This document shows, in pieces, positions 17,791 through 26,422 of a stretch of DNA of 64,000 nucleotides; the first letter of the stretch is position 1; the number at the start of each line of letters is the position of its first letter. Under the pieces are notes generated by a model, which was given only the letters and a program-made list of their open reading frames with translations, did not search any database and was not told the origin of the DNA. This DNA comes from Chryseosolibacter sp964393795 (GTDB lineage: Bacteria; Bacteroidota; Bacteroidia; Cytophagales; Cyclobacteriaceae), in assembly GCA_964393795.1 (NCBI GenBank), contig CAYMWA010000003.1, forward strand, positions 18,274 through 82,273, given 5' to 3'. Both the position numbers and the translations under genes were made by a program.

Positions 17791-18860
17791 TAATTCCTGT
17801 AGAATTCGTAGTTTTCTCGGGTAATAATATCGATCGGCATATGATCGATCGTGGCGACGGGGATTTTCAGGACGAGATGTCGATAGAGTGACATCACCCC
17901 GCGATAGCCTTGTTCTTCCGGTTTCTGACAGATGAGAAAATCAATTTTGCCTTCTTTCAGGCACTGAATATTTTCAGCGATGTAGTCGTAGCCGATCAAC
18001 CGAATGTTCTTCAGACCTTTTTTCTCGATGAACCTGGCGACGAGGAAAACGCGTGAATTGGTAACAAAAACGGTTGTGATACCCGGATGGCGCTTGAATG
18101 TTGCTGTGAGTTTTTTTCCTACGGCGTCGTAGTCAGTATTGTTGATGTTGACTTCGATGATCTCGTGGCCAGGCTTTCTTTCTTCAAAAAACGATCGAAA
18201 ACCCGCCTCCTTTCGGGCGAGGTGGTGCTGGTTGTCTATTTCTCTGGCGATGTTGACGACCAGTATCTCTCCTTGTTCAGGTGTGGCGAATCCTGCCAGG
18301 CTGCCTGCCAGGTAGCCGCTCTTGAAAAGTTCGGGGCCAATGTATGACAGGCCTTGTTGCGCCGGGATGTCCGAGTTGATGAAGACGTATGGAATCCTGG
18401 CTGTCCGGCAAGCCTCGGTAAACTCGATCGATTCACTGATAAAGGAAGGGGCAAGGACGACGCCGTCGACGCCGCTGCCAAGTACGGCGTGTGCCTGCGC
18501 CTTGAACGATCGCTTGTCGTTCATGTCGAAAAGAAATCGTTCAATGCGAATGCCGTACTGGCCGAGTTCATCCCCGGCACGGTTGATGCCGTTGAGTGGC
18601 GCCTGCCAGTAGTCCGTCTCCGCTGACACCGCCGGTATCAGGGCGGCAAACCTGAAAACTTTTCCCAACGCAAGGCGCCGGGCGAGAATATTCGGCTGGT
18701 AGTTGAGCCGCTTCACAATCTTCTGAACCCTGACGCGCGTGTCTTCAGATACACCGGTCCGGTTGTGAAGCACTCTGTCGACAGTGGCAAGCGAAACTTT
18801 TGCGAGCCGCGCAATCTCTTTGACGCCAACAACGCTGTCGTTTTTCTTGTGATTATCCAT
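17790..18860 (-). CDS. LacI family transcriptional regulator
   Basis: The 356-residue protein has an N-terminal LacI helix-turn-helix (GVKEIARLAKVSLATVDRVL, about residues 12-31) with the hinge helix motif LNYQPNILARRLA, then a periplasmic-binding-protein-like effector domain. It likely responds to a sugar or sugar derivative and controls genes nearby, such as the hydrolase-like gene just upstream on the same strand or the divergent epimerase operon. A perfect palindrome at 20347-20360 is a candidate operator. I chose Met at 18860; the frame is open to 18917 but those residues are not LacI-like. Confidence 0.88.
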   Translation of the reverse strand: MDNHKKNDSVVGVKEIARLAKVSLATVDRVLHNRTGVSEDTRVRVQKIVKRLNYQPNILARRLALGKVFRFAALIPAVSAETDYWQAPLNGINRAGDELGQYGIRIERFLFDMNDKRSFKAQAHAVLGSGVDGVVLAPSFISESIEFTEACRTARIPYVFINSDIPAQQGLSYIGPELFKSGYLAGSLAGFATPEQGEILVVNIAREIDNQHHLARKEAGFRSFFEERKPGHEIIEVNINNTDYDAVGKKLTATFKRHPGITTVFVTNSRVFLVARFIEKKGLKNIRLIGYDYIAENIQCLKEGKIDFLICQKPEEQGYRGVMSLYRHLVLKIPVATIDHMPIDIITRENYEFYRN

Positions 18861-18937
18861 ACGGGGTCTACGACTATGATGAACATGCCCGTGAAAGGGA
18901 TGGGCCGGTTCGCGCATTTCTGCAAAGTAGCGATTTT

Positions 18938-20089
18938 TTACTTAATAATCCGGTACAGATGAACGCCGTAGGAAGAAAAATGATCAGTGAATTTTTTTCG
19001 TTTGATTTCAATGCTGCGGCCTTCGCCGATAACCTCCACAGTTTTCCCCGACTTGACACGGAAGGTAGCCTCGGTGCTCCCATCGCGCATCGCTACCGCG
19101 AAAATGTAATTCGCTTTTCCTTCCCGTTTGGTCATGATCGATACAGGAATCTCGGGGTTGTTAGGTTTGACTGTGGCGTATCCCTTTGTGCTTGGCCGGT
19201 TTAATATGGGGGCCAGTCCGGTGACTTGCGCGTTAATGGATTTAATCGCTTGCATCATCTCCCGGTCGTGAAGCAGCGCGGCGTCGTCCCTTGGATCGGC
19301 GAAAGAGTGGCAAAAGTAACCGAAGCCGGTTGCTCCATGAATGATGGCGATCCACACCTGCGAGCGGACTTCCTCCGGTGTCGGTCTTCGTGCGGACTTT
19401 TCACTGATCCGGGTCGTTTCAATCCAGCACCAGACGGGCTTGCTGTACCCGGACCACGCTTCCAGGCTGTCGATGCCTTTCGCAATGTACCAAAGCTGAT
19501 CCTTGACGTCTTCCTCTCGTGAATTGACGGGATAAATATCAAACGAGGCAATGTCACAACCCTTGAGGTATCCGTTGTTGGATACTTTGTACATCTCCGT
19601 CCTGCCGCGACACACACCCCGTCCTGCCCAGTTCGTGTACGCCACCCCCCGTCCGACATTGAGATAAACGGGACGCGAAGGATCGTTCTTCCTGATCTTC
19701 CGATAGGCGCGAATAATATCGGCCGGATCAAGGCAGGGTTCCCATTTGTCTTTCTGTGTTTTGTTCCGCTGCGCATTGTCGGGTTCATCGCTGTGCATCC
19801 ATCCGTAGATCAAGGGCTCGTCAAGTTGCGTCAAGCCGAACGCATTCTGGTGGGTGATCACTTTCATATCGGCCTGCCTTAACAGGTCGAGTTTCTCCTG
19901 ATCGATGCCATCGTGAATGTTGATGTACATGTTGATGCCATGCGCCCGGTATGTCGAAGCATAGATAGGATTCTGAGCCCAGACCGCGATAGGAAAAAAG
20001 TCAGGCGCATTCTTGCCTGAAGGCCGACTCTGGGCCGAGACAGACTGCCCGAGGATGCAAAGCAAGAGTACCAATAAAAATCTTTCCAT
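18938..20089 (-). CDS. Secreted TIM-barrel hydrolase-like protein
   Basis: This 383-residue protein begins with a clear signal peptide (cleavage after about residue 19). The rest reads like a (beta/alpha)8 glycoside hydrolase of the GH-A type: a SDEPD segment (about residue 98) and WCWIETT (about 221) place acidic residues at the ends of strands, and IIHGATGFGYFCHS is typical of a late strand. A short beta domain follows at the end. I cannot assign a GH family with confidence. It is upstream of the LacI regulator on the same strand, so the pair may be an operon. Confidence 0.7.
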   Translation of the reverse strand: MERFLLVLLLCILGQSVSAQSRPSGKNAPDFFPIAVWAQNPIYASTYRAHGINMYINIHDGIDQEKLDLLRQADMKVITHQNAFGLTQLDEPLIYGWMHSDEPDNAQRNKTQKDKWEPCLDPADIIRAYRKIRKNDPSRPVYLNVGRGVAYTNWAGRGVCRGRTEMYKVSNNGYLKGCDIASFDIYPVNSREEDVKDQLWYIAKGIDSLEAWSGYSKPVWCWIETTRISEKSARRPTPEEVRSQVWIAIIHGATGFGYFCHSFADPRDDAALLHDREMMQAIKSINAQVTGLAPILNRPSTKGYATVKPNNPEIPVSIMTKREGKANYIFAVAMRDGSTEATFRVKSGKTVEVIGEGRSIEIKRKKFTDHFSSYGVHLYRIIK

Positions 20090-20432
20090 TCGCGTAAAGA
20101 CAGTAGTGATTAATCTCGTCCAATCACCGGGGCTTGTGAAGTTCCCTTACACAAGCGGTCACAAATTTACCTGGACAGGACCCGCATTGTTTCGACAAGG
20201 TTACGACATGTGTCATTCGGGTACTTCCGACCATTTTAAACCAATATTTCTGCATTTTCAAATCCGTTCTGTCAACCGTTGCCCGGGCACGCGCCCGACC
20301 CATTCCTGCTCTTTACTTTTTTTATTTTGAGAAAATCGCTACATTTCGGGTACGTACCCGGAGAGATGTCAACAGGACGCGATTCGAGGGACTGCCATAA
20401 AAACTAGCCTATAACTTGCCTATATTGAAACA
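20090..20432. other. Divergent promoter region
   Basis: This 343-bp region separates the secreted hydrolase-like gene and the epimerase operon. It contains a perfect 14-bp palindrome (20347-20360) and a related sequence CGGGTACTTCCG near 20218-20229, which together suggest regulator binding. No open frame or RNA gene is evident. Confidence 0.55.
20347..20360. promoter_or_regulatory. Perfect palindrome CGGGTACGTACCCG, possible LacI operator
   Basis: The 14 bases are a perfect inverted repeat with a central CG, as is typical of LacI/GalR-family operators. It lies 73 bp before the epimerase gene. A LacI-family regulator gene (17790-18860) is close by. The link between the two is inferred. Confidence 0.5.
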
Positions 20433-21449
20433 ATGAGTCAACTGGAGGTTTTGGAACAGGAAATGTTAAAGCCGTCACCCGCACTTGTGTCGGATATGAA
20501 GAAACTTCAGGGAGATATCATTCTTCTCGGCGTTGGCGGAAAGATGGGACCGAGTATGGCGCGCCTGGCGCGGATCGCGACTGACCTTGCCGGGGTTAAT
20601 CGAAGAATTATCGGCGTATCACGTTTCTCAGAACCCACCACACAGACTGAACTGGAAGCGCAAGGTATCGACACTGTTGCAGCTGACTTGCTCAATGAGG
20701 AAGACCTCGCTGCACTGCCTGATGCGCCCAATGTACTCTACCTTGCCGGTACCAAGTTCGGTACCACGGGAAAAGAGCCGTTCACCTGGGCGATGAATGC
20801 CTACCTTCCCGGCCGCGTGGCTGATCGCTACCGGAACGCACGCATTGTCGCCTTCTCTACGGGGAACGTTTACCCATTTGTGCCTGTCACAGAAGGTGGC
20901 GCCTCGGAGGATCAACTTCCGAATCCGGTAGGTGAGTACGGACAGTCATGCCTCGGGCGCGAACGCATCTTCCAGTACTTTTCGCTTAAACATAAAATTC
21001 CCACGCTGATCTACCGCCTCAACTATGCTATCGATTTTCAATATGGCGTATTACTTGAAATTGCCAGGTCGGTAATCGCAGACCAACCCATTGACCTGAC
21101 GACAGGCTTCGTTAACGTGATCTGGCAAGGGGACGCGAATGAAATTGCATTGCGATCTTTTCACTATTGTGATACTCCGGCGCGAGTACTGAATGTGACG
21201 GGGCCGGAAACTGTTTCCGTGCGCTGGTTGGCCGAACAGTTCGGTGCACATTTCGGGAAAAAGCCTTTGTTTGTCAATGAACCGCAGCCTACCGCGTTGT
21301 TGAGCAATGCATCCCTCGCTCACGAACTGTTCGGCTATCCCCGCGTTACGTTGAGGAAAATGGTCGGGCTTATCGCGACATGGGTAGCGCACGGAGGGAA
21401 AACAATCGACAAACCGACTCATTTCCAGGAAAGAAAAGGCAAGTTTTAG
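20433..21449 (+). CDS. Extended-SDR NAD-dependent epimerase/dehydratase-like protein, atypical
   Basis: A 338-residue extended SDR: the glycine motif GVGGKMG is at residues 33-39, followed by the FSTGNVY stretch (141-147). At the active site the usual YxxxK reads YGQSC (Tyr169, Cys173), so the catalytic Lys is missing. It may be a non-classical enzyme or have lost activity. It heads a six-gene run with a DHDPS-family aldolase, two Gfo/Idh/MocA proteins, a FucP-type transporter and NagA, and probably acts on a sugar or sugar acid. Confidence 0.8.
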   Translation: MSQLEVLEQEMLKPSPALVSDMKKLQGDIILLGVGGKMGPSMARLARIATDLAGVNRRIIGVSRFSEPTTQTELEAQGIDTVAADLLNEEDLAALPDAPNVLYLAGTKFGTTGKEPFTWAMNAYLPGRVADRYRNARIVAFSTGNVYPFVPVTEGGASEDQLPNPVGEYGQSCLGRERIFQYFSLKHKIPTLIYRLNYAIDFQYGVLLEIARSVIADQPIDLTTGFVNVIWQGDANEIALRSFHYCDTPARVLNVTGPETVSVRWLAEQFGAHFGKKPLFVNEPQPTALLSNASLAHELFGYPRVTLRKMVGLIATWVAHGGKTIDKPTHFQERKGKF

Positions 21450-21451
21450 TG

Positions 21452-22513
21452 ATGAAAAAATTGAACATCCTTCCTGAATTGACAAAGCTCCTGCACGAGG
21501 GTACTGTTATTCCCGCGCATCCACTGGCTTTGAATGCCAGTCGCAAACTTGATGAGGCACGTCAGCGCGGACTTACGCGATACTATATCGCGGCCGGCGC
21601 CGGCGGCATCGCAGTGGGCGTACACAGCACTCAGTTTGAGATTCGTAATCCCGGCATTGACCTGTACAAACCGGTGCTTGAACTTGCAGCGCAGGAAGTT
21701 GACGCGGCACGTTTACGTCGACCTTTCATCAAAATAGCCGGATTGGTAGGGCCGACGAACCAGGCTATTGCGGAAGCAGAACTTGCCCTCGAACTCGGCT
21801 ACGATATGGGCTTGCTCAGCATGGGCGGATTGCAAAACTGGACGGAGGCGCAAATACTGGATCGTGTGAAGGCCGTGGCGGAAGTGATTCCGGTGTTTGG
21901 CTTTTACCTTCAGCCCAGTGTGGGTGGCAGAATATTTACTTACGACTTTTGGCGGTCATTTGCCGGAATAAAAAACGTGGCCGCGATCAAAGTCGCCGCC
22001 TTCAACCGATACCAGACGCTTGATGTGGTACGGGCGGTCTGCGCTTCCGGCAGACACAACGATATCGCACTGTACACGGGCAACGACGACAACATCGTTG
22101 CTGACCTTCTCACGACCTACCGCTTTGAGATAGATGGTAAGGTCATTGAGAAGGACTTTTCAGGAGGTCTGCTCGGTCATTGGGGAGTGTGGACACACAA
22201 AGCGGTACAACTGCTCGAAGAGATCAAGCAGTACAAGGCAGGGCAGGGAAGTGTCGATGCATTGCTGACAAAGGGAATTGAAGTGACGGACATGAATGCC
22301 GCCATCTTTGATCCCGCGCATAATTTTCGGGGCTGCATTCCCGGCATACATGAAGTGTTGCGAAGGCAGGGACTGCTTGCGGGACGATGGTGTCTTAATC
22401 CCGAGGAAGAGCTGTCGCCAGGACAAATGGCGGAGATCGACCGCGTTTGCAAGGCGTATCCGCATTTAACGGATGATGAGTTTGTCAGCGATTTTCTGGA
22501 ACAACGTGCGTAA
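21452..22513 (+). CDS. Dihydrodipicolinate synthase family protein
   Basis: This 353-residue protein has the DHDPS/N-acetylneuraminate lyase fold. The likely Schiff-base Lys is in AAIKVAAFNR and a Tyr in FGFYLQPSVGG. Such enzymes make or break a pyruvate adduct in sugar-acid metabolism. It is not closely similar to the NAL-like protein at 57363-58328, so it probably uses another substrate. Start at the ATG 2 bp after the upstream stop; a longer frame from 21380 overlaps the epimerase and is less likely. It is co-transcribed with its neighbours. Confidence 0.8.
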   Translation: MKKLNILPELTKLLHEGTVIPAHPLALNASRKLDEARQRGLTRYYIAAGAGGIAVGVHSTQFEIRNPGIDLYKPVLELAAQEVDAARLRRPFIKIAGLVGPTNQAIAEAELALELGYDMGLLSMGGLQNWTEAQILDRVKAVAEVIPVFGFYLQPSVGGRIFTYDFWRSFAGIKNVAAIKVAAFNRYQTLDVVRAVCASGRHNDIALYTGNDDNIVADLLTTYRFEIDGKVIEKDFSGGLLGHWGVWTHKAVQLLEEIKQYKAGQGSVDALLTKGIEVTDMNAAIFDPAHNFRGCIPGIHEVLRRQGLLAGRWCLNPEEELSPGQMAEIDRVCKAYPHLTDDEFVSDFLEQRA

Positions 22514-22543
22514 GCACACATAATTAAATTGCAAAACTACTTT

Positions 22544-23578
22544 ATGAAAAGAGTATTTGATCGACGTAATTTTTTGAAGTCTTCCGCGGTCGCGGGTCTT
22601 GGCTTAGGATTTAACCTCGCCGCTACTTCCACCTTTGCGCGACATCGTTCCCCGGAGAAAGGCAAACGCATCGGGATGATCGGGCTGGATACTTCGCATA
22701 GCGTTGCCTTTACGAAAACATTTAACAATGAGAACGCCGGGCCTGAATATGGAGGCTACAAAGTAGTGGCTGCCTACCCACAGGGTAGCAGGGACATCGA
22801 GTCCAGCGTGCGCCGCATCCCCGGCTATACGGAAGAAGTACAAAAGATGGGCGTTGCCATTGTAGACTCCATCAGCGCGCTCTTACGTCAGGTGGATGTA
22901 GTGATGCTCGAAACGAACGACGGCCGATTGCACCTTGAGCAGGCCATTCCGGTGTTGAAGGCAGGTAAGACGCTGTTTATCGACAAGCCGGTTGCCGCGT
23001 TCCTTCCGGATGCGATTGCCATCTACGAGGCCGCCAGGAAATACAACGTGCCTGTGTTTTCGTCGTCATCCCTTCGGTATACGTCCGACATTCAGGAGAT
23101 CGCGAAGGGAAAGGTGGGCAAAGTGAACGGCGCTGATGTCTTCAGTCCCGCGCATCTGGAAAAAACACACCTCGACTTTTCCTGGTACGGCATCCATGGC
23201 GTGGAAATGCTTTATACCGTGATGGGTACCGGTTGTAAGCGCGTTACGCGCACCCACACCGAAGGTGCGGACGTGGTGGTGGGTCTGTGGGAAGATAACC
23301 GGATCGGCACATTCCGCGGACTGCGCGATAACAAGATCGGTTATGGTGGTCATGTGTTTGGCGAAAAATCGATTGAGCAACTCAAGGGATACGAAGGATA
23401 TGATCCTTTGCTTGTTGAAGTCGTGAAATTCTTCAACACCGGCCAGGCCCCGGTTTCGCCGGAAGAGACAATCGAAATGTTCGCCTTTATGGAGGCTGCT
23501 GATGAAAGCAAGCGCCAGGGTGGAAAAGCAGTGACCCTTGAAAGTGCGATGGCAAAGGCGAAGAAATCGTTGAAGTAA
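22544..23578 (+). CDS. Gfo/Idh/MocA family oxidoreductase with Tat signal
   Basis: The 344-residue product starts with a twin-arginine signal (FDRRNFLKSS, Arg7-Arg8) and a hydrophobic stretch, then a Rossmann domain with GMIGLDTSH and the DKPVAAF motif typical of the family (EKP is more usual). It is probably a periplasmic NAD(P)-dependent sugar oxidoreductase carrying its cofactor through Tat. I chose Met at 22544; TTG at 22529 is possible. It lies in tandem with a second family member. Confidence 0.85.
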   Translation: MKRVFDRRNFLKSSAVAGLGLGFNLAATSTFARHRSPEKGKRIGMIGLDTSHSVAFTKTFNNENAGPEYGGYKVVAAYPQGSRDIESSVRRIPGYTEEVQKMGVAIVDSISALLRQVDVVMLETNDGRLHLEQAIPVLKAGKTLFIDKPVAAFLPDAIAIYEAARKYNVPVFSSSSLRYTSDIQEIAKGKVGKVNGADVFSPAHLEKTHLDFSWYGIHGVEMLYTVMGTGCKRVTRTHTEGADVVVGLWEDNRIGTFRGLRDNKIGYGGHVFGEKSIEQLKGYEGYDPLLVEVVKFFNTGQAPVSPEETIEMFAFMEAADESKRQGGKAVTLESAMAKAKKSLK

Positions 23579-23599
23579 AGTTTCATAATTCCAATCAAA

Positions 23600-24943
23600 A
23601 TGAACAACAAACGAAGAGCATTCATAAAAACGGCAGCTGCAGGTGCGGCGGCTGTTTCATTGGGCGGAATCCTTCCGGGATTTAGCGCGAAAAGCTATGC
23701 AGGTATCATGGGCGCAAACGAGCGCATCAACGTGGCCGTGATGGGTGTCAATTCCCGGGGTTACGCCGTTTCGGGAAACTTTGCGCGACAGGAAGGTTGT
23801 GAAATACGGCATGTGTGCGATGTTGACACCCGTGCGGCGGAAAAGTGCATCGCGGCCCTTGAAAAGATTCAGAACAAACGTCCGAAAGCCACACCGGATT
23901 TCCGCAAAGCACTCGAAGACAAGAATGTGGACGCGTTAATCGTTACATCGCCTGACCACTGGCATGCACCTGCGGCCATTCTCGCGTGTAAGGCAGGCAA
24001 ACATGTATACCTTGAAAAGCCATGCAGCCACAATCCGCATGAAGGAGAACTTGTTGTGCAGGCAGCGAAGAAGTACAAGCGCGTGATTCAGATGGGTAAT
24101 CAGCGAAGATCCTGGCCCAACGTGGCGGCGGGAATCAAAGAGGTTCACGACGGCACCATCGGGCGCCCATACTTCGCCAAAACGTGGTATACCAACAATC
24201 GTCAATCCATCGGCATTGGGAAAGTTTCTGCTGTGCCTTCATGGCTGGACTATGAGTTGTGGCAGGGGCCGGCGCCGCGCATGCCCTACAAAGACAATGT
24301 TATCCACTACAATTGGCATTGGTTCTGGCACTGGGGAACGGGAGAGGCGCTCAACAATGGCACGCACATGGTGGACCTCGCGCGCTGGGGACTGCAGGTA
24401 GATTATCCAGTTCGCGTTACTTCGGGCGGCGGTCGCTATCGTTACGAAGACGACTGGGAGACGCCCGACACGCAAGTCATCACGCTGGATTTTGAAAACA
24501 AATCGTCGATTACCTGGGAAGGTCGCAGCTGCAATGGTCACCATGTAGAAGGCAGTAGCGTAGGCGTTATCTTTTACGGTGAGAAAGGTGCGCTTCAGAT
24601 AGATGGCGGCAACGCTTACAAAGTCTTCGACCTGAAGAATAAACTGGTGAAGCATGTCGAGAACGATCTGACCGTAGATGCACGCAATGCAGCGAACCCG
24701 TCACAACAACTGGATGGATACCATGTTCTTAACTTCTTTGACGGCATCCGCAAAGGCGCTGTGCAGAATGCAGACATATTAGGTGGACATAAGAGTACCC
24801 TTCTGGTGCAGCTTGGTAACATTGCGCAGCGTTCCGGGCACACGCTGAATATTAACCCTGAAAACGGACGTATTATCGACGACCGCGAGGCGACGAAATT
24901 CTGGAGCCGTGACTATGAGCCGGGCTGGGAACCCACCGTGTAG
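23600..24943 (+). CDS. Gfo/Idh/MocA family oxidoreductase with Tat signal
   Basis: A 447-residue protein with a twin-arginine signal (NKRRAFIKTA, Arg5-Arg6) and an N-terminal Rossmann domain containing the EKPCSHNP motif, followed by the alpha/beta C-terminal domain with many aromatic residues (HYNWHWFWHWGTGE). This is the layout of Tat-exported Gfo/Idh/MocA enzymes that process glycans in the periplasm of Bacteroidota. It follows the related gene by 21 bp. The substrate is unknown. Confidence 0.87.
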   Translation: MNNKRRAFIKTAAAGAAAVSLGGILPGFSAKSYAGIMGANERINVAVMGVNSRGYAVSGNFARQEGCEIRHVCDVDTRAAEKCIAALEKIQNKRPKATPDFRKALEDKNVDALIVTSPDHWHAPAAILACKAGKHVYLEKPCSHNPHEGELVVQAAKKYKRVIQMGNQRRSWPNVAAGIKEVHDGTIGRPYFAKTWYTNNRQSIGIGKVSAVPSWLDYELWQGPAPRMPYKDNVIHYNWHWFWHWGTGEALNNGTHMVDLARWGLQVDYPVRVTSGGGRYRYEDDWETPDTQVITLDFENKSSITWEGRSCNGHHVEGSSVGVIFYGEKGALQIDGGNAYKVFDLKNKLVKHVENDLTVDARNAANPSQQLDGYHVLNFFDGIRKGAVQNADILGGHKSTLLVQLGNIAQRSGHTLNINPENGRIIDDREATKFWSRDYEPGWEPTV

Positions 24944-24990
24944 TTTGGTTATTATTTTTCCGCAGGAAGGGCGTTTGAACAATGCTCTCC

Positions 24991-25032
24991 AACTAACAAG
25001 CCAAAAGCCAACAACCAACAAACCAATAACCA
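24991..25032 (+). repeat. Degenerate heptamer tandem array before the FucP-type gene
   Basis: About six copies of a degenerate 7-bp unit (AAGCCAA, CAACCAA, CAAACCA, ATAACCA) run from after the oxidoreductase stop directly into the start codon at 25033. It is the same kind of array as seen elsewhere in the window but with its own unit. Confidence 0.6.
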
Positions 25033-26388
25033 ATGTCCACCCCAACTGCCGTAGCAGAAAAAAGCGATAAGAAAGGCATCGCCTCAGTCACAGTGGAGTC
25101 CTTGAGCAAGCGACATCTGACGATATCGATTCTGCTTATCGGGATGATGTTTTTCATTATTGGCTTCGTATCGTGGATTAACGCCATATTGATTCCTTAT
25201 TTCAAGATCGCCTGTGAGCTCACCAACTTTCAGGCGTATCTCGTGGCGTTTGCATTTTATATTTCCTATTTCGTAATGTCCGTGCCTTCCGCTTTTCTGC
25301 TCAAGCGGGTGGGGTTCAAGCGAGGGATGATGTTTGCCTTCTGGATCATGGCGATGGGTGCTTTTCTGTTTATCCCTGCCGCATACGTCCGGACCTATGA
25401 AATATTTTTGTTGGGATTGTTTACCCTGGGTGTTGGTTTGTCCGTCCTGCAGACGGCCGTCAATCCCTACATTACCGTGCTTGGCCCAAAGGAGCGTGCC
25501 GCACAACGCATCAGCATCATGGGAATCTGCAACAAGTTTGCCGGTATTCTCGCACCTCTGATCTTTGCAGCTGTTATTTTGAAGAGCACCGACAATGCCC
25601 TGTTCGCGAGTCTCGACTCCATGGGCGAAGCGGAAAAAAATGCGGCACTGGATGAACTCATCAGGCGGGTAATCGTTCCTTACTTTTGTGTCGGCGTGGT
25701 CCTGATAGCCCTCGGGTTGTTCGTACGGTATTCACCGCTACCTGAAATAGACACCGAACGGGAAAGCGATGCAGTAGCTTCGGCAAACTCGAGCAAGACC
25801 AGCATCTTTCAGTTTCCGCATCTTATCCTCGGCGCAGTTGCAATTTTTATTCACGTTGGAACACAAGTGATTGCGATCGATACCATTATCGGGTACGCGC
25901 AGTCGATGGGTATCGGCCTCATGGAGGCGAAAGTGTTTCCATCGTATACATTGACGGCAACCATTTGTGGTTATGTTCTCGGTATCATTTGCATCCCCAG
26001 GTTAGTCAGCCAGGTAACGGTGTTGCGCCTGTGCACCATCCTCGGCGGACTCTTTACGCTCGGTATTATTTACATGGACGGTGAAGTCAATTTCCTTGGA
26101 CATGCCGCCGATATTTCGATCTGGTTCGTCGTGTTGCTCGGCCTCGCAAATTCGCTCGTATGGGCGGGCATTTGGCCACTCGCACTCGATGGACTCGGAA
26201 AGTTCACCAAGCTGGGGGCTTCCATCATGATCATGGGCTTGTGCGGCAACGCCATCATGCCTTTGTTCTATGGTCACTTTGCGGACGTGTACGATGTACG
26301 CACCGCCTATTGGGTGTTATTTCCCTGCTATCTTTACCTGATCTACTATGCGGTGTACGGGCATCGCATTCGTAGGTGGGCCTTATGA
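25033..26388 (+). CDS. Sugar MFS transporter, FucP type
   Basis: A 451-residue 12-helix transporter. The stretch FIIGFVSWINAILIPYFKIACELTNFQAYLV is the FucP/FHS family N-terminus, and the QTAVNPYITVLG motif is also typical. The FHS family imports fucose, galactose, glucose or N-acetylglucosamine with protons. Adjacent to nagA, so an amino sugar is a reasonable guess. The start codon follows a heptamer repeat array with no Shine-Dalgarno sequence. Confidence 0.88.
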   Translation: MSTPTAVAEKSDKKGIASVTVESLSKRHLTISILLIGMMFFIIGFVSWINAILIPYFKIACELTNFQAYLVAFAFYISYFVMSVPSAFLLKRVGFKRGMMFAFWIMAMGAFLFIPAAYVRTYEIFLLGLFTLGVGLSVLQTAVNPYITVLGPKERAAQRISIMGICNKFAGILAPLIFAAVILKSTDNALFASLDSMGEAEKNAALDELIRRVIVPYFCVGVVLIALGLFVRYSPLPEIDTERESDAVASANSSKTSIFQFPHLILGAVAIFIHVGTQVIAIDTIIGYAQSMGIGLMEAKVFPSYTLTATICGYVLGIICIPRLVSQVTVLRLCTILGGLFTLGIIYMDGEVNFLGHAADISIWFVVLLGLANSLVWAGIWPLALDGLGKFTKLGASIMIMGLCGNAIMPLFYGHFADVYDVRTAYWVLFPCYLYLIYYAVYGHRIRRWAL

Positions 26389-26422
26389 ATGAACGCCATT
26401 ATTTCTTTCGATAGGTAAATCT

